64,000 nucleotides of DNA from the NCBI GenBank assembly GCA_017562135.1, contig QEYB01000448.1, positions 1,922,001-1,986,000 on the forward strand. Reading direction: 5' to 3'. The position numbers and the translations under genes were made by a program. Origin of the DNA: Dipylidium caninum (Eukaryota; Platyhelminthes; Cestoda; Cyclophyllidea; Dipylidiidae). This document shows positions 1-16,200 of this stretch, one piece after another (position 1 is the stretch's first letter; each line of letters starts with the position of its first letter). The notes under the pieces are model-generated. The model searched no databases, was not told the origin of the DNA, and worked only from the letters and a program-made list of their open reading frames with translations.

Positions 1-454
1 CCCGCCCAGACAAAGGCCAGCAATTGTTAGTCACTCTTGAAATGGACATTAATGATTCCGAATAGCACGTTAAGGCAGGAAAGAACACGAAATTAAGAGT
101 TCTACGCATGACGTCAGTTCGTGACACCTCATTTGGCACGGAAGGAAAAGGGAAACGAAGACTTCCGTAGACTCGCACGAAAGAGCAGAGTTCCGAATGA
201 CCGCGAGACAGATTTGATAGGACAAGAACCACAATTAACACGTAAACGGTCTAAAGCGATCTAATAAGAAGCACTTTTGCGTGCACAAAATAACATAACA
301 CTCGATCGACATCATTTTTATAAATCAGTAAATCGACTCACAAACATACGTCGCAACCAAAGCACACAGATATTAGAAAGAGCGGACTAGTAGCAAGATG
401 ACAGCTCTCCTCAACCACGGAGAAAGAGGATTAGAAGTGAGAGGGCATGTTTTC
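1..454. other. Spacer, no gene seen
   Basis: Downstream flank (3' side) of the minus-strand ORF at 455-904. I see no credible ORF, RNA gene or repeat here. Confidence 0.5.
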
Positions 455-904
455 TCATTGGGGGGAGGCTTGTTTGTGCTCTCTGAAGTCGTAGTACACA
501 GGAACTGTGGAAGGTAAGTGATCATCACTAACAGCTGCAACGGCATCTAGACGAGTTCGGAGTTCGTCAGTCATCTCGAACATCATCTCGTCCCCGTCCT
601 CCGCAGTCGTCCTAGGCTTTTCGGTCGGAGGGCCTGGACAACGCATACGTCCGTCAGTACCGGGGCCATTGCTTAACGTTCCCATGCCAATGCCGGGTCG
701 AGGCACAGGGATGGACCCAACAATGGCGTCCTCGTCCGCGAGGCTCTTCTCGGAATCGTCTGGCGAGGTGGGGATACGTTCGAAATCCTCCTCATCTGAC
801 TTCTCCCCTGTACCATGTGCTTCATCGAATCGGAACTCGCCGTCAGGGTTCAGATACGCTGTCGTAAATGGAAGGTTAGTCGTTTCCGATAAATTAACAC
901 TCAT
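455..904 (-). CDS. Orphan acidic 149-aa protein
   Basis: Single open frame on the minus strand, starting at the ATG at 904 (MSVNLSETTNLPF...) and ending in YYDFREHKQASPQ before a stop. The frame is open slightly further upstream, but only through a non-ATG codon, so the ATG at 904 is the natural start. The product is acidic and Asp/Glu/Pro/Gly-rich in the middle, with no signal peptide, membrane segment or domain I can name. The C-terminal 40 residues (DELRTRLDAVAAVSDDH...) could form a short helix. It lies downstream of, and on the same strand as, the phosphatase-like gene at 2484-3710, but 1.6 kb of spacer separates them. It could be a complete small gene or the last exon of a longer one. 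Composition and length favour real coding over chance, but the function is unknown. Confidence 0.45.
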   Translation of the reverse strand: MSVNLSETTNLPFTTAYLNPDGEFRFDEAHGTGEKSDEEDFERIPTSPDDSEKSLADEDAIVGSIPVPRPGIGMGTLSNGPGTDGRMRCPGPPTEKPRTTAEDGDEMMFEMTDELRTRLDAVAAVSDDHLPSTVPVYYDFREHKQASPQ

Positions 905-2483
905 AATATTATAAAACAAACACCACCTCTGTTTGCCCTGGAGTTTTGAAATAATTTACTCATATGCAATCCCTACATTAAGGCATATGTTTGTTCCCAT
1001 GAACCTCTGCTTGTGGTAGGGTTTCACGTCACCCAAACAAATATTTACAAGTCATCGTCTGCACAAAAATACGAAAATGCCTCAAAAGTCATACTTGATA
1101 GAAAAGAAAAAGATAGAGTTCATCGTACTACAAAATGGTAGTAGGCAGTGGCGGTGAGAGGTAAACTGCATTGTAGGTCTTTTTGTAACTTTTGTAGAAA
1201 GTGAGCAGCAATTCCATTGCACTCATTTAGGTGGTTTATTTGACAGCAACGGGTGAATAATCATGCCAAATCAAGTAAATGCTGATTTGAAACGAATAAA
1301 GAGAAGACCGGTTATGTTGCTGACTGATATTTTAATGCTTCATGCTGAGAATTGTTGTTAAATCCATGTGACATATTCACCAACGAATCAGAAGTAATTC
1401 ACCAGATCTTGAGACGGTACGTATACAGGTAAAAATTTGGACTTAACATCGTGTCAAAGGTGCCTGAGAGGATAGGTTCTAGTGCCTGGAGGGAGGAAGG
1501 CCGATTGTCTATTACTATTACTATAATAAGCCCGCTACTATCATCGAAAGAGTAGAAATTATTTCACGCAGTGGGCCTGGAGAAGCGGTAAAGAAGCCCC
1601 ACCTTCAGCCCCTTCCCGCAAATCGCGGACGGTTTTCCAACCAAATCAAATGACAAACAAAACTACTTTCCGCATTTTTTCAAATAGGCACTACTTTCAA
1701 AACTTCTATAATTCCTCTTATCGTCTAGTTATTTTCGCTTTTCAAAAAAATACTTTGAGGGTTGATGAATCGGGACTTTATTAGTGATAAAAAAGGGGCT
1801 AGTTCATCAAGAAAATAGTACTATGTCTAAGACTCAGAATTTGAATAATGCATGCGGAAATTAAACAAATTATGATGTAGCGATGGGGTAAAGAAACAAT
1901 TTAACATCAAAAGTAGCTTCTAATAAAAAACAGATCTCAGCAGTTATGTTGCACGGTGTAAGCAAACATTTCTTTTGGTACGAAGTAGTCACAAAGGAGT
2001 TAAAGTTATTTAGTTACATACTAAAATTCAATACCAACTAAGAAGAACTTGGTTATGCAAAAAATAACATAATACATAGAGCGCACAAGTGTAGGAATTG
2101 CGCAAATTGAAAATTAAAAAACAGTAAACCTCATAAGAATTGGGGCCATAAATAACTTAGTTAATAGAACTTTTAATATGTAGGTTGTCAAAAAACGTCT
2201 CATGTACAAGAAAAAAGAAAGATAGTGGAAATTAGAATTTTTTTATCAATTTCATTGCACATCCAGTGAAAAGTATGCTAGAAAACACGAGAATAGAAAT
2301 GATGAAAGAACCTTAGAAAATTTTGGATTTAAAATAAATACTGAACCTTCCCAATATGGCAAAAAAAGGATACTAAATTTAACAGCGAAAATTTTTGAAT
2401 ATGATCCAATTTAGCCGACTTAGTTTGCCCAAAACTCGGGAATTTGATGTCTAACGGATGTAATTGTCAAAAATAAAATCGAC
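905..2483. other. AT-rich spacer
   Basis: Between two minus-strand genes. The sequence is AT-rich with many short A and T runs and stops in all frames. No ORF, tRNA or repeat could be supported. Confidence 0.5.
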
Positions 2484-3710
2484 TCAGTATAGTAAAAAAC
2501 CTGGATCAGGCGGTGAAGGCGTCCGTGCGTCCTTGGGTTTGACAAATTTAGCGGAAGTATTTGCAGGCGGTGAAGGTGTTCTTTGTCGAGGTCTGCTCTC
2601 TCCTGAAGAGATTAGGAAAGCCCCTGAGGCCTTTAATTCATCATGGGCATTCAACGCAGCCTTAAGGAAGCGCTGGTCCCTCTAAAAACAGATAAATAGT
2701 AAATTGAACAAACCGAATCTCAAAATCAGAAAATAGAAAAAGAGCTACCTCCAAATAAGGCCAGGGGCCAAACTTTGCGAGCAATCTTTCCCTCTCTAAA
2801 GCTGCGGATATAGGAGGATCTTCACCTTGATCTTCAAAAGCAACTGCGTCGAAAAGGTCAAGCTGTTTTTGCAGAGTAGCTACAGGATGAGCAGCAGGAA
2901 CCAAGCCCTGGAGTGTGGAGACGGCAACTTTACTGCTTAGGCTGTATACTGTCATAAGGTAGGCTGCAACCACAGCAACATTTGCTGACATTCCGGATTC
3001 GCTAACCAAGAACATATGCAGAAATACAGACTTTGCGCTCGTTTTTTTGGGCACGTGTGTCAGGTATAACTAATTTGTTTTATTACTACAAACGAGTCAG
3101 TTCTAAAATGACGTATGTGTGGTAACATCTAACTCGGAAAAAGGTTTTAACCAAACAAAAGCTTCAAAGCGACTTCGCGGTACCATAGGTGTTGGAAAAC
3201 TAAAAAGTACCTGTGAACAAGAACGTTCCCACTCTCCATTCTTGCGGTGTGAATGAAATCGTTGGTTTGGGGAATGACTCTGAGCAGACACTTACTCGCG
3301 GGTTTTCCAATAAAAACTTTACAGTATTCATATTTGGACAACTAAAAAAGATTATAATATTCAATTATGATGTATATAAAGTCAAATATGGCCTTCTATT
3401 CATAACCGCATTTCTTGTATTACACAGCTGATAGGGGCAAGTCAGTTCACAAGGATTCATGAAATGCTACGGAGAATGACTACGCAATAACTAAAAGCAC
3501 TTAAAAATAAATAAAATCACACTAATGTCGTAAATATCCGCGAGACTAAATATTAAAGGGGAAAAACCCAACCTTAGTTATCTCAGCTTCGGTGCTCTGG
3601 ACTGTAAGTATATGCGTTATGCAATTAGCAATAAGCTCTCCTTCATCTCGAGCGTTTTCATTGCCTCCGACGTAAAGATGTGGGACAACTTTGGTCATAT
3701 TTCCACCCAT
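2484..3710 (-). CDS. DUSP15/22-like dual-specificity pseudophosphatase
   Basis: Four exons on the minus strand: 3573-3710, 3211-3341, 2749-3001 and 2484-2681. All introns are GT-AG with matching phases, giving 239 aa. The start MGGNMTKV matches the DUSP22/DUSP15 start, including Gly2 and Thr6 of an N-myristoylation signal. The fold runs through ITHILTV, FIHTARMESGNVLVH and AAYLMTVYSL, as in these atypical dual-specificity phosphatases, which normally dephosphorylate kinases of the JNK and receptor pathways. The catalytic residues are gone. The HCx5R loop reads H-S-E-S-G-M-S-A at residues 89-96 (Cys to Ser90, Arg to Ala96), and the general-acid Asp position is Lys59. Ser90 is encoded across the exon 2/3 junction (AG|C), so it depends on the splice I chose, but both sites are strong and Ala96 lies inside exon 3. 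The C-terminal tail (residues about 175-239) is polar and carries RTPSPP twice. I predict a membrane-anchored phosphopeptide-binding or scaffold protein without phosphatase activity. The fold assignment is very confident; the role is inference. Confidence 0.88.
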
Positions 3711-4103
3711 TTTGCCGATTATCAAAACAGATGACCACAAGCGACAAATAAGGGACAGGGGACTAGTACTGACACATTGACCTTAATATGTTAGATTTTG
3801 TAAAATTAAACACATATTATAATGTGGATAATTGTCAAACCTTCGGGCAATTTTGCTTGTGTATAAATTTATGAAGTAAAAATTTAGTTTAAAATTGCGC
3901 TTAATAATATTTTTTCCTTATTTTATATTGTAGGAGCTCGGTAAATCATTCCCTTTTTTATTAGTTGATGCAGTAGCGATTTTAGTCTTGCAATTTTCAG
4001 TAAGCACGTAATATCATTTGAGCCCAGCATCACCATTTGCAGCTATAAGAACTCGAATAAAATGCGTAAATAGCATTTCTCACACCACTCCTTTATTTCA
4101 ACG

Positions 4104-4352
4104 CTATCTTAAGTGCTCTTCTACTACAGCGGCATATTCTGTTCTCAATGTAGGCTGTAACGGATCGTCCAACACACCTGATACCAATGTATGCTGAACC
4201 TCATATAGGGAGTGCTCTTCATTTTCTATAGAACCTAGCGCAACTTTCTTCCGAATAATATATATGAGAATAATAAATAAGTAAATTGGCGTCTTAAACG
4301 ACAGATACTTTACTACCGGTATGCATGCAATATTACCAATTTTGGTATGCAT
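4104..4352 (-). CDS. Weak candidate exon, unknown product
   Basis: Open frame on the minus strand. Its 3' half reads like coding sequence (VALGSIENEEHSLYEVQHTL..., ending in YAAVVEEHLR and a stop), while the 5' half is a hydrophobic, AT-rich stretch (TPIYLFIILIYIIRKK) that may be intron. A possible acceptor lies near 4257. If real, it is the last exon of an otherwise unseen gene, or a tiny single-span membrane protein. I recognise no family. Confidence 0.2.
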   Translation of the reverse strand: MHTKIGNIACIPVVKYLSFKTPIYLFIILIYIIRKKVALGSIENEEHSLYEVQHTLVSGVLDDPLQPTLRTEYAAVVEEHLR

Positions 4353-5558
4353 GAATTTGCCTAATCTGAATTTTCTCTGTAACCTTCGGCATTGACCGCA
4401 TCAATAGTGAAAGGGTCATAGCATAGACACTGTGCTTGTTTGCTTAATGAAGTAAGGCACAATTCATCAGTCGAACAATAACTTCCCTCTTCCAGGGCTT
4501 ATCTAAATAAATAACTGACCGACTAACGGTTATTATCACTTTACCTAGTTCTCACATCCTCCCCACTAATGAAATACCTCAATGTCATCCTAGGGGTTTC
4601 AAAGCTGAAACTCGCAGCCAACAAGGACCAAGGCCAAGAAGGCGAGAACGAATTGTATGAAAACAAAAACTAAAGTGTTGTGAACTCTGAAGACAAGAAT
4701 TTATTAATATCCCGTAAGAGGAATAGGCGGGGCTACAGCTCAGTGGGAATATAGAACCCAATACGCTGATAAAAATTCAGTGCTTGAAAAGAAAGAAGGA
4801 TTCGGTGGAACGATTCCATATTGCGAACATAATCAGAATGTTCCCGGCAGTGAAACCTGTCTGAGATCGAAGTTAGAGAAGGAGGAGAAGGCAATCACTC
4901 GTAGGATGTTGTTCGATTCTTCGATGGCATAACCAAAGCTTGTAAAAAGAGTAAGTAAGATGTGCTCAACCTACTAAGTGTTTGTGGACACAGACATCTA
5001 AAGCAATATCTTCCCTCTTTTAGCATTATTCGTCCTTAATAAGAGACGGGATAATACAACGTCTTTTATACTGACCATATTCGCATTGTACACCACTACT
5101 CATTAATAAAATGTTTATCAATATCATGTGATCGGACGGTTGACCTGCCACGGTTTAGATGTCATGAGAACATTGCTACGGGAGAGTGAGGTCAACGGCC
5201 GATTAAAATGTTAATCATAGAATTATGAAAAATTTATCCGTTCGATCATAACGCCAATAAACAAGAACAAATTTTATAGAATACACATGTGTATGTATGC
5301 TCTTATTAATTTAACAATTACCGAAATCTCGCCCAAAACATATTTTTCAAGCAATAACCTCTTTACATTGAACAACATCTATACAATCCTCACCTTAGGA
5401 CATACGTTATGTTGGGTAGTGAATTTAAAATTTTCCAAAGAACGCATTATGGACTCGGAGACTCCATAATTTCAATTGCGTAATTTGTAAAGTACAGAAA
5501 CTTCACAAATATAAAGAAAGCTACACAGTTCAGCGAGTTAATACTGTTAAAAGCGCGT

Positions 5559-5786
5559 GTGATAAGAGGTGACATGGGTATGCAGGTCGCAGCTTCAAAA
5601 GAGCACATTGTCACAGAACGTAGAAATTCCGCTTGCTACATAACCCGATTCGGTTCTGCAGTGAAAATGATGAAAGAGACAGAAGTCCTCCCCTCGGCTA
5701 CGAAAGCCAATCAAACCGACTTTGATGACGAAATAAGGGGCGGTTTACTCTTACTGAAGGAAATCTTACCAGAGTCTTTCAATTAG
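5559..5786 (+). CDS. Weak candidate ORF, 75 aa, unknown
   Basis: Open frame with a polar, protein-like composition, ending in GGLLLLKEILPESFN and a stop. The first codon reported is not ATG; in-frame ATGs follow a few codons later (MGMQVAASKE...). No splice context or family is recognised, so this may be chance. Confidence 0.15.
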   Translation: MIRGDMGMQVAASKEHIVTERRNSACYITRFGSAVKMMKETEVLPSATKANQTDFDDEIRGGLLLLKEILPESFN

Positions 5787-5818
5787 AAGACGCTTTAGAG
5801 ATGTGTTTCCCTTATATC

Positions 5819-5845
5819 GGGGCGGAGGGGGGGGGAGGGGAGGCG
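5819..5845 (+). repeat. G-rich tract, possible G-quadruplex
   Basis: Several G runs on the plus strand, including one of nine G at 5827-5835 and one of four at 5837-5840. This could fold as a G-quadruplex. It lies about 2 kb upstream of AKT, and no function is shown. Confidence 0.35.
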
Positions 5846-7843
5846 AGAATGGAGAGGACAGTGAACTTTGAGTAGCTCTTTTACTTCGTATAAATGCTGG
5901 TCCGTTAAACCTATTGTAAGCGGTAATGAGACCCGGTTGGTATTATAACAAGCAACCACTCACCTTTTGGAGGTTCACTCTGAGATTAAGAAATCCGGTA
6001 AGGTGGGGTAATCTTGACGAATCACCTTTCACTCTCCCGGTTCTAATCTTTCAAAGCCTTTAGCTTAGAGGGCAGGGCGGTGGCTGGCAATATTTGTTGC
6101 CTAAGGTGGAGGGGGACACAAAAAACAGATCTTGTATTTCTGTGAATAGATGCCGTTAATGAATGCCCGAGATAATCTGGTGAGCAGTTATTACGGGTCA
6201 TATTTTAGGCCAAATGTACAAGTAAACGGCGCATCCCTGAATGCAAAGACTTATAGAGAAGTCTACTTAGGAAGAATTTCACATTTTTAGGTATACTATG
6301 TAACCAATGTTGATTCATCCTCCAACGAAAATGTGATTAATAAAACTTTTTATGTACAACTGATCATGAGGACGGTCATAATCACGGAGCAATGATTAGC
6401 TTAATCATGAATTAGAACAAATTAAACGCCTTAGGTGTTAACGCTAGACTACATTGATGATGGAACAAAGCAGAAGAAAAGGATTTTGGCTGATGACCTA
6501 CGAAAAGAGCGTGTCTTTGCGTTTAGATCAAGGCGAAGGAATATCACTGTGCGAAAATAGCCTATTAGAGGATTACCGCAAGTTTGTTGTATGAAGGGAA
6601 ACTAACAAACGTGTTAATGGTGTTCTTCATTGTAAGACTCCAGTTTGATAATTTGCCGCTATTTCGAAAATTTCAAGAACTGAAAGCTCATGTTTTTTCA
6701 TTCGAAGCATAGTCTTGCAGAAGACTACAATATTGGTAAATACATTGGCAGAATGCCTTCTGCTATAGCAAAAACGGAAGAATTACTCGAGATTAACACT
6801 GGTTTTCGCCACTCGGTGTAGGTGATATAAAAATTCTCGTTATGACCTACGAAATTAATACATTTTTTTCTAGAGTAAATACAACAGCTTTCGGTTTATA
6901 CGTGAATACGAAATTCAATATCAACACCATATATATGATTAATAAGTTTCAATAAACAAACGCCGATTTTTTTAAGGAACTGAGAAGTGGACAAGTTGCG
7001 ATTGACATAGTAGTAGCTTACGGTTCGGGTTTAAAGCTCGATTAACAATAGAAAGTGAACTTTTCTGTAACCACCTTAATTATTATGATTTTACCGATGG
7101 AGCCTACTTCGGAAGTTTAGGAAAAGCGATGGCTTTCGTGTAGATTCTGTAGAACCCACATTGTAAAATAATTAAATAAAAATAATTTTGCAAGTTTGGG
7201 AGCAAATAAAATGTTGTCAGATTAGGAAAACTGTTAAATGAAATTTTTTTAATAGTACTATCGGAATAACTGCTCACATAATAATTAAAAGCCGCGAATT
7301 GAGTGGATAAAAATAAATTTGTTATTAAGCAAAGATGAATTCACAATAATTATCAATATTTCTCTCCAGAAACTAATTTCAAATTCAAGGATTTTTGCCC
7401 TGAAATGAACATGTCAAGCCGCGCACTTAAATAATATAGTCCATTTACGTTGTGTCATTTCGCACGCTTGATTCGGGATATTAGAGTCCTCATCCGATCT
7501 TGATTTTACTATTTTGCCGCAGTATGCAGGTGGATGAAACAGTAGACTGTGCAACGGTAAGCCTTCTGTAAGCGGATGTAGATGACTACCCCCCACATCC
7601 ATTTTTCTTTCCAGTATTTTTAGTTTATTGATGAAGGGTAACTAACAGTCAGCGCTTTAATAGGTTCTTCCGCATCCAGTAAACTGGTGTTCTAGTCACA
7701 CTTCTAGAAATTTGGGCGTATTTAATAAACACAAAGTGCTCTTGGGCATTCATTGGTCATTGTATCATAATTGTTGCCTTTGATAATTCCTGTAATTTTT
7801 CACCGTTCTATGCGTTTTTCTCTAGTGTACTATTTTTTGGCAC

Positions 7844-7860
7844 AATTATTCTTACAGCCC
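7844..7860 (+). promoter_or_regulatory. 3' splice / possible spliced-leader acceptor of AKT
   Basis: A pyrimidine-rich stretch ending in cttacag at 7851-7857 stands three bases before the AKT ATG. The upstream frame is open but AT-rich and hydrophobic, as expected of intron or outron. It is either the acceptor for a 5' UTR exon or a trans-splicing site. Confidence 0.5.
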
Positions 7861-13233
<5,373 letters not shown>

Positions 13234-16200
13234 GTCACCCTTGCTTTCCTTCAAATGGTTCGCTTCATTTCAGTCAAAACTTCTATATCCCGCCTGAGCA
13301 CCATTTTCTGCGTTTGTGTTATTACCGATGTTCAAAAGTTAATTTTCCATTTAACTTGAAGTTAAATATCTTTTCTCTCTGTAGCTGTGTTCTCCTTTCC
13401 TTTCGGTGTTTTGTCAACTTTTCATTCTCACTTATTTCCACTTTAAGCATCTTAACTCAGTCACAATAAGAAATGTTTCTTTAGAGTCTGAAATTCCTAT
13501 TTTACCTTAGTAATTATGAAGTTATGAAAACAATTCCAAATTTTAAAATGGTGTTGCTAATTCTTCAAAAAGGCGCCCATCTCGAACCGTTTGATACACG
13601 CCCCGAGTTGAAGAGACTACAAAGATTGTTCTACCTTAAACTGTTTTCTGACTCGGTTCTCCTTTTTTGCGCCTTTTAGAAAAGCAAAGGCTCACTGTTT
13701 AAATCGAGGACATCTTCAGAGGTAAGGTTTAGTGCATGTGCTTCCATGTAGGTAGGCAGGTAGATACATATGCTGTTTGTTCTATGACGAATACTGCGCA
13801 ATTGACCTAGCATTTCGCGTTGTGATGGCTCTCCAGAGTCTCCGGCGAGTTGCTAGGGGTGCTAACAACAGTTTTCAATCCGAGAACGCTTTTCCACCAG
13901 ACCTTTCCGTTTGAATTTCAGGCTCCTTCCCGGTGGATGTAACTAAAGGTAGCCATCGTGACATTCATGCTGTCTGTTTGCGATTTATTTGATGCCAGGT
14001 GGGGTCATTCACTGCATTCATTTAAAAGTGTCTTTATTGGGAGCGTGAGACCCTGGTGCGAAATTTGATCTCCATGATTCAGTGGTACTTGACTCGGAGC
14101 ATATGCAAGAAGGTAGATCATAACCTGGTCGCTCCTTTTTCCATCTTTCAGGCCGTTGCACTCAACTAAAGCATCGTGTTGCAACTCAGTCATCTCAGCT
14201 TCCCCCGCATAAATTGCATCCCATATTTCCTCCCCGTGATCAACTGCTTGACTCGTGTCTGTGCGTGCCGCACTCGTCAAGTTTATCTTGCACTGTATTT
14301 CTCTCTTTATCTCTTCATTTTACTATGTGACCTGGCATTTCTCTTGTACCGCTGATGACTCGGTCTCTCCTCCTCCCCCCCCCTTCCGCCGCCTCTCCCA
14401 GCCCGATGAGTTTTGAACACTGCTGTCACTAATATAGTATACATACAAGACCACTCTTTTCCCTTCTATGAGCGTGTCTGCGTATGTAATCCTCTTTGGC
14501 CCTATACTCGAATGGGTTGTGTCTTGCATTGTATAACTGAATGAACTACGCACTACTTTCCAGCGTGAACGTACGTGGACTTTCCCCTCTCTGTGACGAG
14601 GAGGGGGGGAAGACAAATTTACTCGGTCCGACTTTTTTTGATAGCAATTCCTTTGATCACATTGGTCATCTGTGTGGAATACCTTTTGTTTGTGTTAATA
14701 TAATGTTAAGTAATGTAAAATGCGACGCTTCCGGTTAATTCAAAATACCTCAATCGCACCATACATTCCTACTTTGATTCACTTCTCTTTCTCGGCTACC
14801 TTTTGAGCAGTTTATGTAGGCGGTTGAGTCCATCTGACGTCCACTGGGCGCTGTGAGTGCTCGACGCAATTAACGACTGACCCTCAATCAGTCCGCCATG
14901 GAATAGCCATAAGTTATCTTCGCTACGTCCATTTGTCTCAACTAACTGGACCTCTGCACTTTTAGCGATAGTTAAGCACAGTTGATTTATGTTTCGTTTA
15001 CAATGCGCACCCTCGTCTTTGTGTTTTCCGTTATTATGAGCTTGGTGTTTACGCATCTGTGCGCACTTTGGTTCCCTGGCTTCGAATGGAATTGTTCTCC
15101 ATTTTGGTTTGGAATATCTTTTTATTGTTACTCCTAGGTCGTTTAATAGTCGGCTCCCTGAATTATCTACTCTAGTGTTTTGTTTGAAGAGAATTAAATT
15201 TAATCTATATTTTGCGTGCTTGGGTCTTTATAACTGCTTTTTGTTCGTGTAATGGGCAGCATTACAATCTATTCTCCTGGGTTTGTGTGGGGAAAGAATG
15301 CGGTAGATAAAAGAGGCGAATATTGTTCTCGGCTTTCACAGTGTTGTACTGCTTTCTCTTCTTTTCTCTAATTTTGTAAGCATTCATGGTTGAGAACACT
15401 CTCTGAGGTATGTCTGGCTATCTCGTACTGTATGGTTCAAGTAGATTACGCTGTGATTGTCAGCAATAACCATTGAAACAGGTAAAGATGTAAAGGTAGG
15501 AGGAAATTGCTTCTGGGGACTTTATATTTATGTACAAGAACGCTGGCAGAATGTGCTGTTTGTTCAGTCTGTGAAGTTGAGCTATTTCTGCACGGTACAT
15601 GTGCGTGGGTGAATGGTTGTTTTTATTAGCGAATTGGTCCAACCCAAACTGTTCACGACTGCCAGTCCGACTTTTTTACATGAAAGGTTCCATCCCAACC
15701 GCTGTTGCCCCTTGTCCCAGGTGCCTAAATCGGGATTGTTTCATTTGCATAATTTATTGTGCGTGTGTGCGTGATCTACCATTCCTTAGCTAATTGTTTT
15801 TTCCTCATGTATGTGTGTACGGCAGGCCACAGTGCCTTTCAAAGGCACTAGATCCTCTTTGGAACTCTTTTTTTGCAGAAGCGCAGTAACTGGCGTCACA
15901 CCTTATATTTATGAGTCTCCATCATGAATGCGCTCTGTATTTGGGGAGGAAAAAGACTTACTATTATTGGCTTTCAGAAGAATTGTGATGTCTCTCAGAG
16001 CCGTCTCAAAACTGCGACTTCTTCGACTTTCCACAGCAAGGTTAACCCTGAGTGGCACTCACCCCATCTGTTCCCCCACACGCCGCCTGCACGTCAGCGA
16101 GGTAAGCATGTTTGCTTGCGATTGTGAGCGAGGACTTAATGTTTTCACATACCATGTCGGTGTGTTCCTCCCTGATCCCTGTTCAGATGGCTCTCGAAAA

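Larger units (their letters stand above)
3711..7857. other. Long spacer upstream of AKT
   Basis: Divergent intergenic region between the minus-strand pseudophosphatase and the plus-strand AKT gene, so it should hold both promoters. It is AT-rich. Two short open frames (minus 4104-4352 and plus 5559-5786) are listed separately as weak candidates. A G-rich tract lies at 5819-5845. No other gene or RNA could be supported. Confidence 0.45.

Noticed and set aside
4730..4830. A-box (ACAGCTCAGTGG) followed by a B-box-like GAACGATTCC, possible tRNA or SINE
   Set aside because: Spacing of about 75 bases and lack of pairing arms; no second copy was noticed in the window.
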